46,072 nucleotides of DNA from 2-12-FULL-42-15 sp964196565 (GTDB lineage: Bacteria; Pseudomonadota; Gammaproteobacteria; Coxiellales; Coxiellaceae): the NCBI GenBank assembly GCA_964196565.1, contig CAXMUH010000112.1, positions 1 to 46,072 of the forward strand. The letters are read 5' to 3'. This document shows positions 1-8,142 of this stretch, piece after piece; position 1 is the stretch's first letter; each line of letters starts with the position of its first letter. The translations under genes were made by a program, and so were the position numbers. The notes under the pieces were generated by a model. The model made no database searches. It was not told the origin of the DNA and was given only the letters and a program-made list of their open reading frames with translations.

Positions 1-1
1 A

Positions 2-196
2 AAACAGGCGATTAAAGCGGGCGGCACCACGTTGAAAGATTTTCAAGCCAGTGATGGCAAACCTGGATATTTCGCTCAACAGTTAACAGTCTATGGCCGC
101 GAAACAAAACCGTGCCTTATCTGTCAAACGCCGTTAAAAAACATTATCATCAATCAACGCGCCTCGGTTTATTGCTCAACTTGCCAGAGCCGTTAA
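2..196 (+). CDS. mutM: Formamidopyrimidine-DNA glycosylase, C-terminal fragment
   Basis: Only the last 64 codons are inside the window; the gene begins before base 1. The visible part ends in the Fpg/Nei zinc finger: CLIC, 16 residues, then CSTC, followed by QSR and a TAA stop. The upstream stretch GGTTLKDF and the G-x-F before the finger also fit the family. The enzyme excises 8-oxoguanine and other oxidised purines and cuts the abasic site during base-excision repair; the finger binds DNA beside the lesion. The catalytic N-terminal Pro is outside the window. The gene converges on the next minus-strand gene with a 19-bp gap. Confidence 0.85.
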   Translation, partial: KQAIKAGGTTLKDFQASDGKPGYFAQQLTVYGRETKPCLICQTPLKNIIINQRASVYCSTCQSR

Positions 197-215
197 GAGT
201 CGCCACCTCATGAGA

Positions 216-728
216 TTAGCTTGCCGTACGAAAAGATGGACATGGATCTACTACAGGCGCTTCATCTTTATTAGATTGAGATTGAATCCGCTTGCAGTGA
301 AAGAATGCCCATGCCGTTTTTTCCATTTTTTCATGAACAACATTAACAAAATCTGAAATACAATTTGAATCACACTGCTTTTGTTTTAGCAGCTGAGGTA
401 CAATTCGCTCTTCTGCTTTACGACTTTGTTCTGATGACGGTCCTCTTAATCGCCAAATAATATCAGGGTGGTGGTACGGATCACATTCTGGTAGTTCTAA
501 AATCGCATTTTGTTCTTGTATATAAGGTAGTAATTTGTTCATATTCAACCACTCTTCCAAAGGTGGCTTATAGATTGTGTCTATCGCACCGGTTTGATCA
601 TTCAGACGCAACCGAATGTCTCCTTGGACTGTAGATAATATAGCTAAAAAAGGAGTTAATTTTAAAAAAGCATATTCAGTTAAAGTGAAGCTTTGCTTAA
701 TTAATTTAGAAATAATTTTAAAGATCAT
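216..728 (-). CDS. Orphan protein, 170 aa, last gene of the pcnB operon
   Basis: I do not recognise this protein. The first 35 residues are fairly hydrophobic with several lysines (MIFKIISKLIKQSF...FLAILS), which could be a signal or anchor segment, but no clear cleavage site is visible. The remainder is polar, with four cysteines and a Pro-rich middle (ELPECDPYHHPDIIW). The ATG has only a weak purine-rich sequence (AGAGAA) upstream. It lies 55 bp downstream of the ferredoxin gene on the same strand, so it may be cotranscribed with pcnB-folK-coaD-fdx, but no functional link can be inferred. It may be lineage-specific. Confidence 0.55.
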   Translation of the reverse strand: MIFKIISKLIKQSFTLTEYAFLKLTPFLAILSTVQGDIRLRLNDQTGAIDTIYKPPLEEWLNMNKLLPYIQEQNAILELPECDPYHHPDIIWRLRGPSSEQSRKAEERIVPQLLKQKQCDSNCISDFVNVVHEKMEKTAWAFFHCKRIQSQSNKDEAPVVDPCPSFRTAS

Positions 729-783
729 AATGATTTTCTCTAGTGCAAGTTTTAGGATTTATCAGTATACCACTGAATTATAG

Positions 784-1047
784 TTATAGAGAAGTAACAG
801 TGACTTTTTTAGCCTCAAGAAAATGATATTTTTTCATTAATTTTTCTTCACTTTCAAAAAAATCAACGGGAATACAGTCTACGGGGCACACTTGGCGACA
901 TTGCGGCTCATCAAAATGGCCAACACATTCGGTACATTTATCCGGATCAATTTCATAAATCTCTTCACCCTGATAAATGGCTTCATTTGGGCATTCGGGT
1001 TCGCAGACATCGCAATTAATGCATTCATCGGTGATCTTTAGGGCCAT
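784..1047 (-). CDS. 2[4Fe-4S] ferredoxin, YfhL/Alvin type
   Basis: An 87-aa ferredoxin with two 4Fe-4S binding sets. The first is CINCDVCEPECP (C-x2-C-x2-C-x3-C-P). The second is CTEC, an 8-residue insertion (VGHFDEPQ), then C-x3-C-P-V-D-C. The insertion and the charged C-terminal tail are typical of the Allochromatium/YfhL type, which carries two clusters of unequal, low potential. It transfers electrons in the cytoplasm; the partner is unknown. It starts one base after the coaD stop, so the two are almost certainly cotranscribed. This coaD-fdx pairing is common in gammaproteobacteria. Confidence 0.93.
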   Translation of the reverse strand: MALKITDECINCDVCEPECPNEAIYQGEEIYEIDPDKCTECVGHFDEPQCRQVCPVDCIPVDFFESEEKLMKKYHFLEAKKVTVTSL

Positions 1048-1048
1048 G

Positions 1049-1525
1049 CTATTTTTTACTCTTGATATACTTTACAATATCAGCAGGTACAAATTTCGAA
1101 ATATCACCCTTTAACGCAACAATCTCTCGCACAATCGTCGCACTAATATGGGCATTCAATTCAGAGGATGGTAAAAAAACCGTTTCAATATCAGAGTCTA
1201 ATTGTCGATTCATGTTCGCCAATTGAAATTCATAATCGAAATCTGATGCTGAGCGCAACCCTCGACAAATAAAATTCGCCTGATGCTTTTTCGCAAAATC
1301 GACTGTTAATCCTTCAAGCTCCAACACTTCAATTTTATCATCATCTTTAAAAACAGTTTTAACTAAAGCAATCCGATCTTCGATGCTAATAAAAGGCGTT
1401 TTTCTCGAGCTCTTGGCAACAGCAACAATCACCCGATCAAACAATTTGGCAGCAGATTTTATGACATCAACATGCCCATTGGTAATCGGATCAAATGTGC
1501 CGGGATAAATCGCCACTTTACTCAT
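1049..1525 (-). CDS. coaD: Phosphopantetheine adenylyltransferase
   Basis: CoaD joins 4'-phosphopantetheine and ATP to dephospho-CoA, the penultimate step of coenzyme A synthesis. The 158-aa product begins MSKVAIYPGTFDPITNGHVD, with the nucleotidyltransferase T/HxGH-type motif NGHVD, and has the later HISATIVRE segment corresponding to the ISSTxVRE motif, plus CRGLRSASDFDYE. The open frame extends five codons further upstream, but the ATG at 1525 matches the family start. It overlaps the end of folK by 8 bp, indicating translational coupling in the pcnB-folK-coaD-fdx operon. Confidence 0.95.
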   Translation of the reverse strand: MSKVAIYPGTFDPITNGHVDVIKSAAKLFDRVIVAVAKSSRKTPFISIEDRIALVKTVFKDDDKIEVLELEGLTVDFAKKHQANFICRGLRSASDFDYEFQLANMNRQLDSDIETVFLPSSELNAHISATIVREIVALKGDISKFVPADIVKYIKSKK

Positions 1526-2012
1526 TATTGTCTTCCTCAAGCTTCAACAATCCGCGTCTTTGACAACGTGCTGCAATCGCTGCAATTGTCTCCCCACTTG
1601 GCAACACCAAATCCGGTGCAATCTCAGCCAGCGGATAAACCACAAATTCCCTCTCCGTTAAATATAGATGGGGAACAGTCAATTTGGGTGATTTTAACTC
1701 AAGTTGATCGAAAAGCAAAATATCAAGATCCAGCGTTCTTGGACCCCATTTCTCAGTCCGCACTCTATTATGTTTTTTTTCAATAACTTGTAGCAGATGC
1801 AATAGTTCAGCTGGTGACAATTTTGTTTCTAGCTTAGCAACCGCATTAATAAAATCGCCTTGCTCGCTAACACCCCAAGGTTTGCTTTGATAAAGGCTTG
1901 ATACCTGATTCAAAGTGAGATCGCGGTGCTCACTCAAATGCGTCAGTGCTGATTGAATTTGCAAAAGCGGTTGATCGAGGTTGGAGCCCAATCCAATATA
2001 GACTTCGCTCAC
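1518..2012 (-). CDS. folK: 2-amino-4-hydroxy-6-hydroxymethyldihydropteridine pyrophosphokinase
   Basis: FolK transfers pyrophosphate from ATP to 6-hydroxymethyl-7,8-dihydropterin in folate synthesis. The 164-aa protein starts VYIGLGSNLDQP, has the pterin-binding segment SLYQSKPWG, and the family signature GPRTLDLDILLFD, whose two Asp residues bind magnesium. Length matches the E. coli enzyme. Its ATG overlaps the pcnB stop by 4 bp (ATGA), so pcnB and folK are translationally coupled, as in many gammaproteobacteria. The last residues after PSGETIAAIAARC are variable. Confidence 0.95.
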   Translation of the reverse strand: MSEVYIGLGSNLDQPLLQIQSALTHLSEHRDLTLNQVSSLYQSKPWGVSEQGDFINAVAKLETKLSPAELLHLLQVIEKKHNRVRTEKWGPRTLDLDILLFDQLELKSPKLTVPHLYLTEREFVVYPLAEIAPDLVLPSGETIAAIAARCQRRGLLKLEEDNNE

Positions 2013-3346
2013 TTTAGATTTTCCACCATTAACAATTGTTTTTTGGGTTTCGCTGATTGAATATCACGCCACCATTTAACCAGGCTTAATGGCACCTGCC
2101 CAGCCTCGGCACGCAGCTCCAATAAATCAAATGCCGCACGAAAAAATCGCTGTTTTAATAAATGTAAAATACGCTTTGGCCGTCTTTTTTCTAAATGATA
2201 TTGCAAAGTCCACATCGAATGCATCATCACCACCATGCGCTTGGTCACCAAGCAAACGGCTGATTGATCTTTAATGGTTTCAGTCATTGCTTGATGCAAT
2301 GCTTTAAAAAATCGCATCCCATTTTTCTGATGCAAGCGATGAGCAAGCTCAGCCACCGGCCATAGAAAAACACCTAATAAAAATCCCGGCGTTAAATGGC
2401 GACCGGAATGAAAACGCGCATCGGTTTCTCGAAGCGCTGCGTTAATTAATATTTTTATTTTTGATGAAGAATCATCTTTGAGAAGTTTATCCAGCGTTGG
2501 GAATAACGTGGGCACGTAATCCATTTCATTTAAAAATTTAAACGTGATAACCGCGTTACCTTCAAAAAAGAGTTTAATCAGCTCATCCAATAAACGTGCT
2601 TGCGGGACATGTTGCAACAAATGATTTAATTCACGCAATGGTTTTTCAGTCGCGGGTTCAATGCTAAATTCTAATTTAGCTGCCAAACGAATGGCGCGCA
2701 ATAAACGCACCGGATCTTCATGAAAGCGTTGCAGAGGATCACCAATCATACGAATTTGGCGTTTGTCTAAATCAGCCAATCCACCGGTATAATCCACCAC
2801 CGAAAAATCTTTCACCGTATAATAAAGTGCGTTTACGGTAAAATCACGCCGCCAAGCATCTTCTTCGATCGTGCCAAAAACATTATCGGCTTTAATCACC
2901 AGTTTCTCATTACCCTCCTTTATCCGACCCTCATCGACATGAGGCTCTTCAATGTTGGCGCGAAAAGTAGAAACTTCGATAATTTCATTTTTAAAATAGA
3001 CATGCACCAAACGAAAGCGGCGACCAATAATACGGCTATTGCGGAATATTTTCCGTGCCTGTTCCGGTGTTGCATCGGTAACCACATCAAAATCTTTGGG
3101 CTTGCGTTTCAACAATAAGTCACGCACACTGCCGCCCACTAAATAGACAGTGAAGCCTTCGTCTTTTAGTCGATAAAGAACTTTAAGTGCATTATTACTA
3201 ATATCATTTCGCGAAATGACGTGATCGGCACGCGCAACACTGGCATAATTTGCCTCATCAGCACCCGCTTCACGCTTCGGTGTTTGCGTCTGACGTTTAA
3301 GCCGTCGAGCAAATGACCTAATTAATCCGTTATTTTTCAAACTCAT
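2009..3346 (-). CDS. pcnB: Poly(A) polymerase I
   Basis: PcnB adds 3' poly(A) tails to RNA and promotes decay. The 445-aa protein has the class II nucleotidyltransferase head LVGGSVRDLLL, then KPKDFDVVTDATPEQ, in which the Asp pair binds metal, and the RRDFTVNALYY and DPVRLLRAIRLAAKLEF segments shared with tRNA CCA-adding enzymes. The N-terminal basic extension and C-terminal basic region (KRRPKRI) are typical of PcnB rather than CCA-transferase. It is the first gene of a minus-strand operon. The assigned ATG has only a poor Shine-Dalgarno sequence, so the exact start is less sure than the identity. Confidence 0.93.
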   Translation of the reverse strand: MSLKNNGLIRSFARRLKRQTQTPKREAGADEANYASVARADHVISRNDISNNALKVLYRLKDEGFTVYLVGGSVRDLLLKRKPKDFDVVTDATPEQARKIFRNSRIIGRRFRLVHVYFKNEIIEVSTFRANIEEPHVDEGRIKEGNEKLVIKADNVFGTIEEDAWRRDFTVNALYYTVKDFSVVDYTGGLADLDKRQIRMIGDPLQRFHEDPVRLLRAIRLAAKLEFSIEPATEKPLRELNHLLQHVPQARLLDELIKLFFEGNAVITFKFLNEMDYVPTLFPTLDKLLKDDSSSKIKILINAALRETDARFHSGRHLTPGFLLGVFLWPVAELAHRLHQKNGMRFFKALHQAMTETIKDQSAVCLVTKRMVVMMHSMWTLQYHLEKRRPKRILHLLKQRFFRAAFDLLELRAEAGQVPLSLVKWWRDIQSAKPKKQLLMVENLK

Positions 3347-3407
3347 ACAAAAAAATACCTATCTACTGCACATTTAAATCAATGACGCTAAAATCAACAA
3401 CTATAGC

Positions 3408-3435
3408 TTGCAGTTGAAGTTTACCACCTTATAAT
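3408..3435 (+). promoter_or_regulatory. Probable sigma-70 promoter of the tRNA-Glu gene
   Basis: A TTGCAG -35 hexamer (3408-3413) and a consensus TATAAT -10 hexamer (3430-3435) are separated by 16 bp. The predicted start, near 3442, is about 18 bp before the mature tRNA 5' end. No other gene follows on this strand, so the promoter is assigned to the tRNA. Confidence 0.6.
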
Positions 3436-3459
3436 AAGCATGCAATTGTAGTACGGTAA

Positions 3460-3532
3460 GCTCCCTTCGTCTAGTGGCCTAGGACACCGCCCTCTCACGG
3501 CGTAAACAGGGGTTCGACTCCCCTAGGGAGCA
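3460..3532 (+). tRNA. tRNA-Glu (anticodon CTC)
   Basis: A 73-nt cloverleaf closely resembling bacterial tRNA-Glu. The acceptor stem GCTCCCT pairs with AGGGAGC (3525-3531), the D-arm begins GTCTAGTGGCCTAGGAC, the anticodon loop is CTCTCAC with anticodon CTC at 3494-3496, and the T-arm is AGGGGTTCGACTCCCCT. The top anticodon-stem pair is a C-T mismatch (3487 with 3503), where E. coli has C-G. The discriminator is A and the next bases are CCC, so CCA is not encoded and must be added after transcription. It reads GAG; a UUC isoacceptor is expected elsewhere. Confidence 0.93.
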
Positions 3533-3585
3533 CCCTCTGGAGATCCATTTGTGGTCAATCTCGCCTATAAATTAACAATAAAAAC

Positions 3586-3826
3586 GTCATCCCAGCGAAA
3601 GCTGGGGCAAATTTAATGAGATTCCTGCAAGCGCCGGAATGACGGGGCCTGACCCTCCGGCACTGTCATCCCAGCGAAAGCTGGGGCAAATTTAATGAGA
3701 TTCCTGCAAGCGCCGGAATGACGGGTCCTGACCCTCCGGCACTGTCATCCCAGCGAAAGCTGGGATCTTTTCAAATTAAGAGCAAATTTAATGAGATTCC
3801 TGCAAGCGCCGGAATGACGAGGCCTG
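3586..3826. repeat. Three tandem copies of a 79-bp palindromic repeat
   Basis: Copies start at 3586, 3665 and 3744, exactly 79 bp apart. Each begins GTCATCCCAGCGAAAGCTGGG, containing a 6-bp stem with a GAAA loop, and each unit ends CGCCGGAATGAC, so the outer ends GTCATCCC/GGAATGAC form terminal inverted repeats. The copies are nearly identical, but the third has an extra 16 bp (about 3765-3780). The style resembles bacterial palindromic or MITE-like elements of the GTCATTCCCGC class. No coding capacity is seen. The array lies directly downstream of the tRNA; the remainder of the gap up to about 3990 shows nothing recognisable. Confidence 0.85.
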
Positions 3827-4094
3827 AAATTCACCTGCGTTGAGTATATTCACGGCGTCTTGCGGAAAAAACATGACCGTTCAGCTAAGTTTGTTTTTTT
3901 CCTGCTGGCCGACAAAATTCATCTGAGTTTAATTTGTGATTTCGGAACAAATAAAACCAATATTTAAAAAAAAATAATATTCTTCAGAGATGGCTTACAC
4001 AGCGATAAGAATACTTATAGTTTCATTTGTCTGGGCATTTGGTATACTTGTCAACCTAAATAACTTTCCTATAAAGCGTATTAGGAGCATAAGG

Positions 4095-4424
4095 ATGAAA
4101 AAGGCAGACAACTTAATCGTTGGTCTACTCGATGGAGAACTGCTGGATGCAGTGATTGCAAATGATCTTGCAACTGTCGACAAACTCTTAGCACAAAAAG
4201 CAAACCCCAATTGCTATGAGGATAAGTGTCAAATACGGCCATTGCATTTTGCTTGCGTATATAATGCAGTTGATGTGGTATTCCCTTTGATTAAAGCTGG
4301 CGCTAAAATAGACACGATCACTTCCGACGGTTATAAGCCTATGGATATCGCCAAGCAACTTAATCATCTTGATATTGTTGAGATATTAACGATGCTCAGT
4401 ACCAATTTAGTTTCGTTTTATTAA
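4095..4424 (+). CDS. Small ankyrin-repeat protein
   Basis: A 109-aa protein with ankyrin-like repeats. One helix-loop unit reads LLDAVIANDLATVDKLLAQK followed by ANPN; the next has RPLHFACVYNAVDVVFPLIK then AGAKIDT; a last degenerate unit reads DGYKPMDIAKQLNHLDIVEI. These match the ankyrin consensus (xTPLHxAA...G..v.xLL..GA). The start is placed at 4095 because AGGAG lies 7 bp upstream; the frame is open 35 codons further, to 3990, with a hydrophobic leader, so a membrane-anchored form starting there cannot be excluded. Ankyrin proteins bind protein partners and are frequent secreted effectors in host-associated bacteria; no partner can be named. It ends 4 bp into the converging MarC-family gene. 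Confidence 0.7.
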   Translation: MKKADNLIVGLLDGELLDAVIANDLATVDKLLAQKANPNCYEDKCQIRPLHFACVYNAVDVVFPLIKAGAKIDTITSDGYKPMDIAKQLNHLDIVEILTMLSTNLVSFY

Positions 4425-5017
4425 AAAGTCGGGTGCGCAATATATTGGACGATTCCAGATAATAACATTTGAATCGAAATCATCGTTAAGATCATTCCCA
4501 TCAAGCGTTCAATCGCAATCAAACCGCGCCTGCCTAAAAACTTCATTAGGTATCGAGAGCACAACATAATAATCGTAAATACTACGGTAGAAATCGTCAC
4601 TGCAATAAACATTGTTAAACTATGGCCAGGGAAACGCGTCGAGAACAATACTAAAATCGCTAATGCCGAGGGTCCTGCCGTTAGCGGCACGGCCAAAGGC
4701 ACAATCAATGGTTCTTCCGTCACCTCTTCACGTGCGCCATTTGATTTCTCTGGGAAAATCATTCGGATCGCAATAATAAATAAAATAATCCCACCGGAGA
4801 TACTTAATGCCTCTGTTGATATATGCAATCCATGCATCAGATAAACACCAAAAAATAGAAAAACCAACAAGATTAAATACGCAATTGCACACTCACGGAT
4901 AATAATTCTGCCCTGAGTTTTAGAATCAAATTTTTTTAAGGTTGATAGAAAAAGGGGGATGTTACCCAAAGGGTCCATAACCAGAATTAACGTAATGGCA
5001 AATGAGTAAATGTTCAT
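4421..5017 (-). CDS. MarC/YhgN family integral membrane protein
   Basis: A 198-aa hydrophobic protein with about six membrane segments. Characteristic family sequences are ILVMDPLGNIPLFLSTLK in the first hairpin and PLAVPLTAGPSALAILVLFS in the middle, each with the conserved polar turn (DPLGN, GPSA). The start at 5017 (MNIYSFAITL) is chosen because it gives the usual length and N-terminus of YhgN; the frame continues 17 codons upstream. The family is called the MarC or NAAT family, but its transported substrate is unsettled and MarC itself was shown not to confer multiple antibiotic resistance. It converges on the ankyrin-like gene with a 4-bp overlap. Confidence 0.85.
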   Translation of the reverse strand: MNIYSFAITLILVMDPLGNIPLFLSTLKKFDSKTQGRIIIRECAIAYLILLVFLFFGVYLMHGLHISTEALSISGGIILFIIAIRMIFPEKSNGAREEVTEEPLIVPLAVPLTAGPSALAILVLFSTRFPGHSLTMFIAVTISTVVFTIIMLCSRYLMKFLGRRGLIAIERLMGMILTMISIQMLLSGIVQYIAHPTF

Positions 5018-5206
5018 TAAAAGACCCATCTCATTGTGAAGCAAATAGTATAAACAATTATAGGACATTCAAATATAGAAATATTAGATCAATATATGAC
5101 CATTGTGCTAAAAAAACACGTTATCAGCACCCATAATTCAGTTTATCTTAATACTTATGCCGTAGAATACACAACCAGTATAAATTCAAAAACAGGAATA
5201 ATACCA

Positions 5207-6694
5207 ATGAGACCAGATTCAGGATTCACACCAGAAGATATTGAAGCGCTTGAAGCTAGTGCACTAGAAGATACCGACAAAATGCTATGTACAGAGGATC
5301 TTGATGATTTAGAAAATATTGAGCCAGTTATCAAACAAACAGCAGACAGCCAAACTGCTGAATTTTTCCGTGTGCATGCAGAATTCTTCTGCGCCACTGG
5401 CATCCCCCAAGAGGAAAAGTCTGCAACAGAAGAACAACGAATAACTGAACTTAATAGTTGCCTTGAAGCAAAAGAAAAGCTTTATGCTAGCGATTTTCAT
5501 TTTTTAAGAGGATTAATTAGGACCTATAGTGATGCATCAAGCAATGACGAAATTGAAGTTGATGATTTTCAAAAAACCATCAGTGAAATAATCGGAATGA
5601 AAAATGAAAACAACGAGGCCAAAAATATCTTTAACTTTCAAGCCAAGCTCCGAGAAAAACTTCCACAAGGACTTGATGGGCAGATTGAGTCTGTTGCTTG
5701 TCGTTTGCTCGCTTATCGAGAATTTATTCTCGCCCCTTTTGAAAACCAAACCACGAAAGCAGAACTGATTAAATTTATTGAAAGCAACCCAAATATAAAA
5801 CGACGCTGCGCTAAAATTAACAACGATATGAAAAGCAACTTTTCAGCAAGCCTGTTAGAAGAATACCACAATGCGATTACCGGTAAATTCGGATATAACC
5901 CAGAAGGAGGTTTAGCACCTACAGCGAGTTATCACGGACTTCGGGACGATATGACCCATGACTTAGAGAGGTTACTAGAAGACAATCCAGAGCTAACACA
6001 ATTTTTATATAACAACCGTATTGAAATTGCAAAGCTTGCTGGTGAGTTCAATCAATTTAAACTAGGGCTTTATGCAGATAAAGCGATTGCATTTTTTAAA
6101 GAGCCAAACACTTTCCATCTTTTCCAAAAAATTTGCTCGCCCGAGTGGATTCTAACTATTAACACTGATGCCAACAGAGCTGTCAGAAAAGATTTTATAG
6201 AAAACTGCATTCACTTTAGTGATATTTTCAAGCCTACTGCCGTATACATCGACATAATGAATAAAGATTATGAAGTTGATACAAAACAGCAAATGTTAGA
6301 TCATCACTTACGTGAGAATCCAAAGCTATCAGAATTTATTATACAAAGTGCAATCGATCTACGATCCTTAACAAATCAATATCATTCGCAGAAAACACTA
6401 GTGCACTTAGCGAGTTTGAGACCCAATCAACCAAGCACGCCAGAGAGAGCATGCAAAGAAGTCTATGGAGCCTCGCCCTACAAGGCCACGCCTCCAAAGC
6501 GTGAAAGGCCTGGAGCACGGTCTAGCGATGCAAGACGTAAGCGCACGAGAAGAGCAAAAAGTCCAGCAGCAACAAGTCTATTCAGCGCGCCACAAAGTGC
6601 AGTAACTCCTCCTGCGACTGCGGGGGCAGCAGGAAGTGGTAGCCTAATCGATACGAGTGACGGTGACGGTGCTTCGATGAGTGTAAAAGCCTAG
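5207..6694 (+). CDS. Orphan protein with basic NLS-like tail, effector candidate
   Basis: I do not recognise a family. The 495-aa product (start at 5207, AGGA about 10 bp upstream; the frame is open to 5096, giving 532 aa) opens with an acidic segment (PEDIEALEASALEDTDKM) and is mostly predicted helical. The C-terminal 90 residues are very different: Pro/Ala/Ser-rich, low complexity, with a dense basic cluster KRERPGARSSDARRKRTRR at about residues 430-450 that resembles a bipartite nuclear localisation signal, then a tail ending GSLIDTSDGDGASMSVKA. The DNA of the tail is also visibly richer in GC. A secreted, nucleus-targeted effector is plausible but unproven. It overlaps the next, converging gene by 4 bp. 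Confidence 0.65.
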   Translation: MRPDSGFTPEDIEALEASALEDTDKMLCTEDLDDLENIEPVIKQTADSQTAEFFRVHAEFFCATGIPQEEKSATEEQRITELNSCLEAKEKLYASDFHFLRGLIRTYSDASSNDEIEVDDFQKTISEIIGMKNENNEAKNIFNFQAKLREKLPQGLDGQIESVACRLLAYREFILAPFENQTTKAELIKFIESNPNIKRRCAKINNDMKSNFSASLLEEYHNAITGKFGYNPEGGLAPTASYHGLRDDMTHDLERLLEDNPELTQFLYNNRIEIAKLAGEFNQFKLGLYADKAIAFFKEPNTFHLFQKICSPEWILTINTDANRAVRKDFIENCIHFSDIFKPTAVYIDIMNKDYEVDTKQQMLDHHLRENPKLSEFIIQSAIDLRSLTNQYHSQKTLVHLASLRPNQPSTPERACKEVYGASPYKATPPKRERPGARSSDARRKRTRRAKSPAATSLFSAPQSAVTPPATAGAAGSGSLIDTSDGDGASMSVKA

Positions 6695-7836
6695 GACTCA
6701 AACACTAATGGGAGTTGTTTAGCGAAGGTGAATTTATCACGCACTTTATCGCCGATTAAAGTAAATCCGCGCAGTTGATTTTCAGTATCGTAAAATAAAG
6801 CGCTGAGATGCCTGCCTTCGCCTTCATATTGCCACTCACCTTCAACCCCCAAAGGGACAGGAATCGTAACTAAAGGACACGCCGGGGTTTTAATCACAAT
6901 CGGCATCGAAGGATAAATCACTTGATCCTGACCCTCGGTCAATACTTTTGCCAAGGCTCGCGCGCAGTTTAACAAAGGTGCGACATATTGTTTAAGCTGA
7001 CCATGAACTTCGGCGCAATCACCCAAGGCATAAATATGCGGATCACTCGTTTGTAAATGACGATTAACAACAATGCCGGAATTAATCTCTAAACCTGCGG
7101 TCTTTGCTAAATCAGTGTTTGCACGTAATCCAATCGCAGATAACACGCCGTCTGCAGTAATCACTTCACCATTTTGCAAACCAATTTGAAATTTAGAATC
7201 AGAAAAATTAACCGAAACTGCAGGCTGAGATAAATGCCAACGCACGCCTTTTTCGGCAAAAGCCTCTTGCAATACTCGACCAATTGGCTCTGGTACGAAT
7301 TTAGCAAGCGGATACGAATCCAGTGAAATAATATCAATCTCATGATCTGTATTTAATAAATCATTGGCAAATTCGCAACCCACTAAACCGCTGCCTAAAA
7401 TTGCAATGTGTTTTTTATCCGGGGTTAACCATTGACGAAAACATTGGTAGGCTTCTAAATCATTAATCGAAAACATTTGATCCACAGCATCACCTTCAAG
7501 CGGTGCATGTAACGTATCCGAACCACACGCCAACACCAATTTATCATAAGCAATACTTTTATCGGCTAGCTTAATGGTTTTATTTTGTGAGTCAATCGAT
7601 TGCACTTTAGTATTTGTAACAATCACTGCATTTAATTGTTCGGCTAAGCTCTCAGCATTAGCAATCACTAATTCTGCGGGGTCTTTTTTTGCAGTCAATG
7701 CAGTTGACAATAAAGGTTTAGAATAAAAATCACCACGATTGTTGGTAATAATCGTTAATTTCGTATCTGGATCCAGTTTTCGAATCTCTTTTGCCAACAT
7801 ATAGCCGGCTAAACCGCTACCAATAATAACAACCAT
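6691..7836 (-). CDS. FAD/NAD(P)-dependent oxidoreductase, rubredoxin reductase-like
   Basis: A 381-aa two-dinucleotide-domain flavoprotein. The N-terminus VVIIGSGLAGYMLAKE is the FAD-binding GxGxxG fold; IAILGSGLVGCEFAND (around residue 145) is the NAD(P)H site; IYALGDCAEV (around residue 270) is the second FAD motif. Length and the ATG/C motifs fit rubredoxin-NAD+ reductase (AlkT/RubB-like), which passes electrons from NADH to rubredoxin. No rubredoxin gene is seen nearby, so the acceptor is uncertain and a related ferredoxin or nitrite-type reductase remains possible. AAAGGTAG upstream of the ATG supports the start. Confidence 0.8.
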   Translation of the reverse strand: MVVIIGSGLAGYMLAKEIRKLDPDTKLTIITNNRGDFYSKPLLSTALTAKKDPAELVIANAESLAEQLNAVIVTNTKVQSIDSQNKTIKLADKSIAYDKLVLACGSDTLHAPLEGDAVDQMFSINDLEAYQCFRQWLTPDKKHIAILGSGLVGCEFANDLLNTDHEIDIISLDSYPLAKFVPEPIGRVLQEAFAEKGVRWHLSQPAVSVNFSDSKFQIGLQNGEVITADGVLSAIGLRANTDLAKTAGLEINSGIVVNRHLQTSDPHIYALGDCAEVHGQLKQYVAPLLNCARALAKVLTEGQDQVIYPSMPIVIKTPACPLVTIPVPLGVEGEWQYEGEGRHLSALFYDTENQLRGFTLIGDKVRDKFTFAKQLPLVFES

Positions 7837-8142
7837 GGTTTTCTACCTTTAAATTAATTAAGTTTGGTGCAGTTTAACACGAGTAGCCAAGCACCTTGGA
7901 TGCACTATACTAGAAAACCGATCCAGGATCGAGAGTTGCCATCAAGGGGTAGACCCACAGCCTGATATTTGTATACTAAGCGCCTTTGAATTGTGGACTT
8001 TGGCACCGTCGTCCCGGAATTTTCCGTAGAAAATATCCGGGATCCAGCGAATCATGTCGAACTGGGTCCCGGGTTGCTTATGACCCGGGACGACAGGCTT
8101 AGTGCCTGAAATACCTAATTCTATAGTGAACTGACTATATCG
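7837..8142. other. Intergenic gap of 306 bp with one palindromic element
   Basis: No gene is visible. The left half should hold the promoter of the flavoprotein gene. The right half holds an 87-bp inverted-repeat element, listed separately, followed by short AT-rich sequence downstream of the small secreted protein gene. Confidence 0.5.
8008..8094. repeat. Palindromic repeat with GTCGTCCCGG ends
   Basis: The element begins GTCGTCCCGG and ends CCCGGGACGAC, giving terminal inverted repeats of about 10 bp. Inside are two smaller stem-loops: a 5' one with CCGGAATTTTCC...ATCCGG, and a 3' one formed by GGGTCCCGGGTTGC and GACCCGGGAC. It resembles the GTCATCCC element downstream of the tRNA in general design but not in internal sequence. 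Confidence 0.6.

Noticed and set aside
3586..3826. Regularly spaced repeats suggestive of a CRISPR array
   Set aside because: There are only three copies, the whole 79-bp unit repeats including its would-be spacer, and no cas gene is near.
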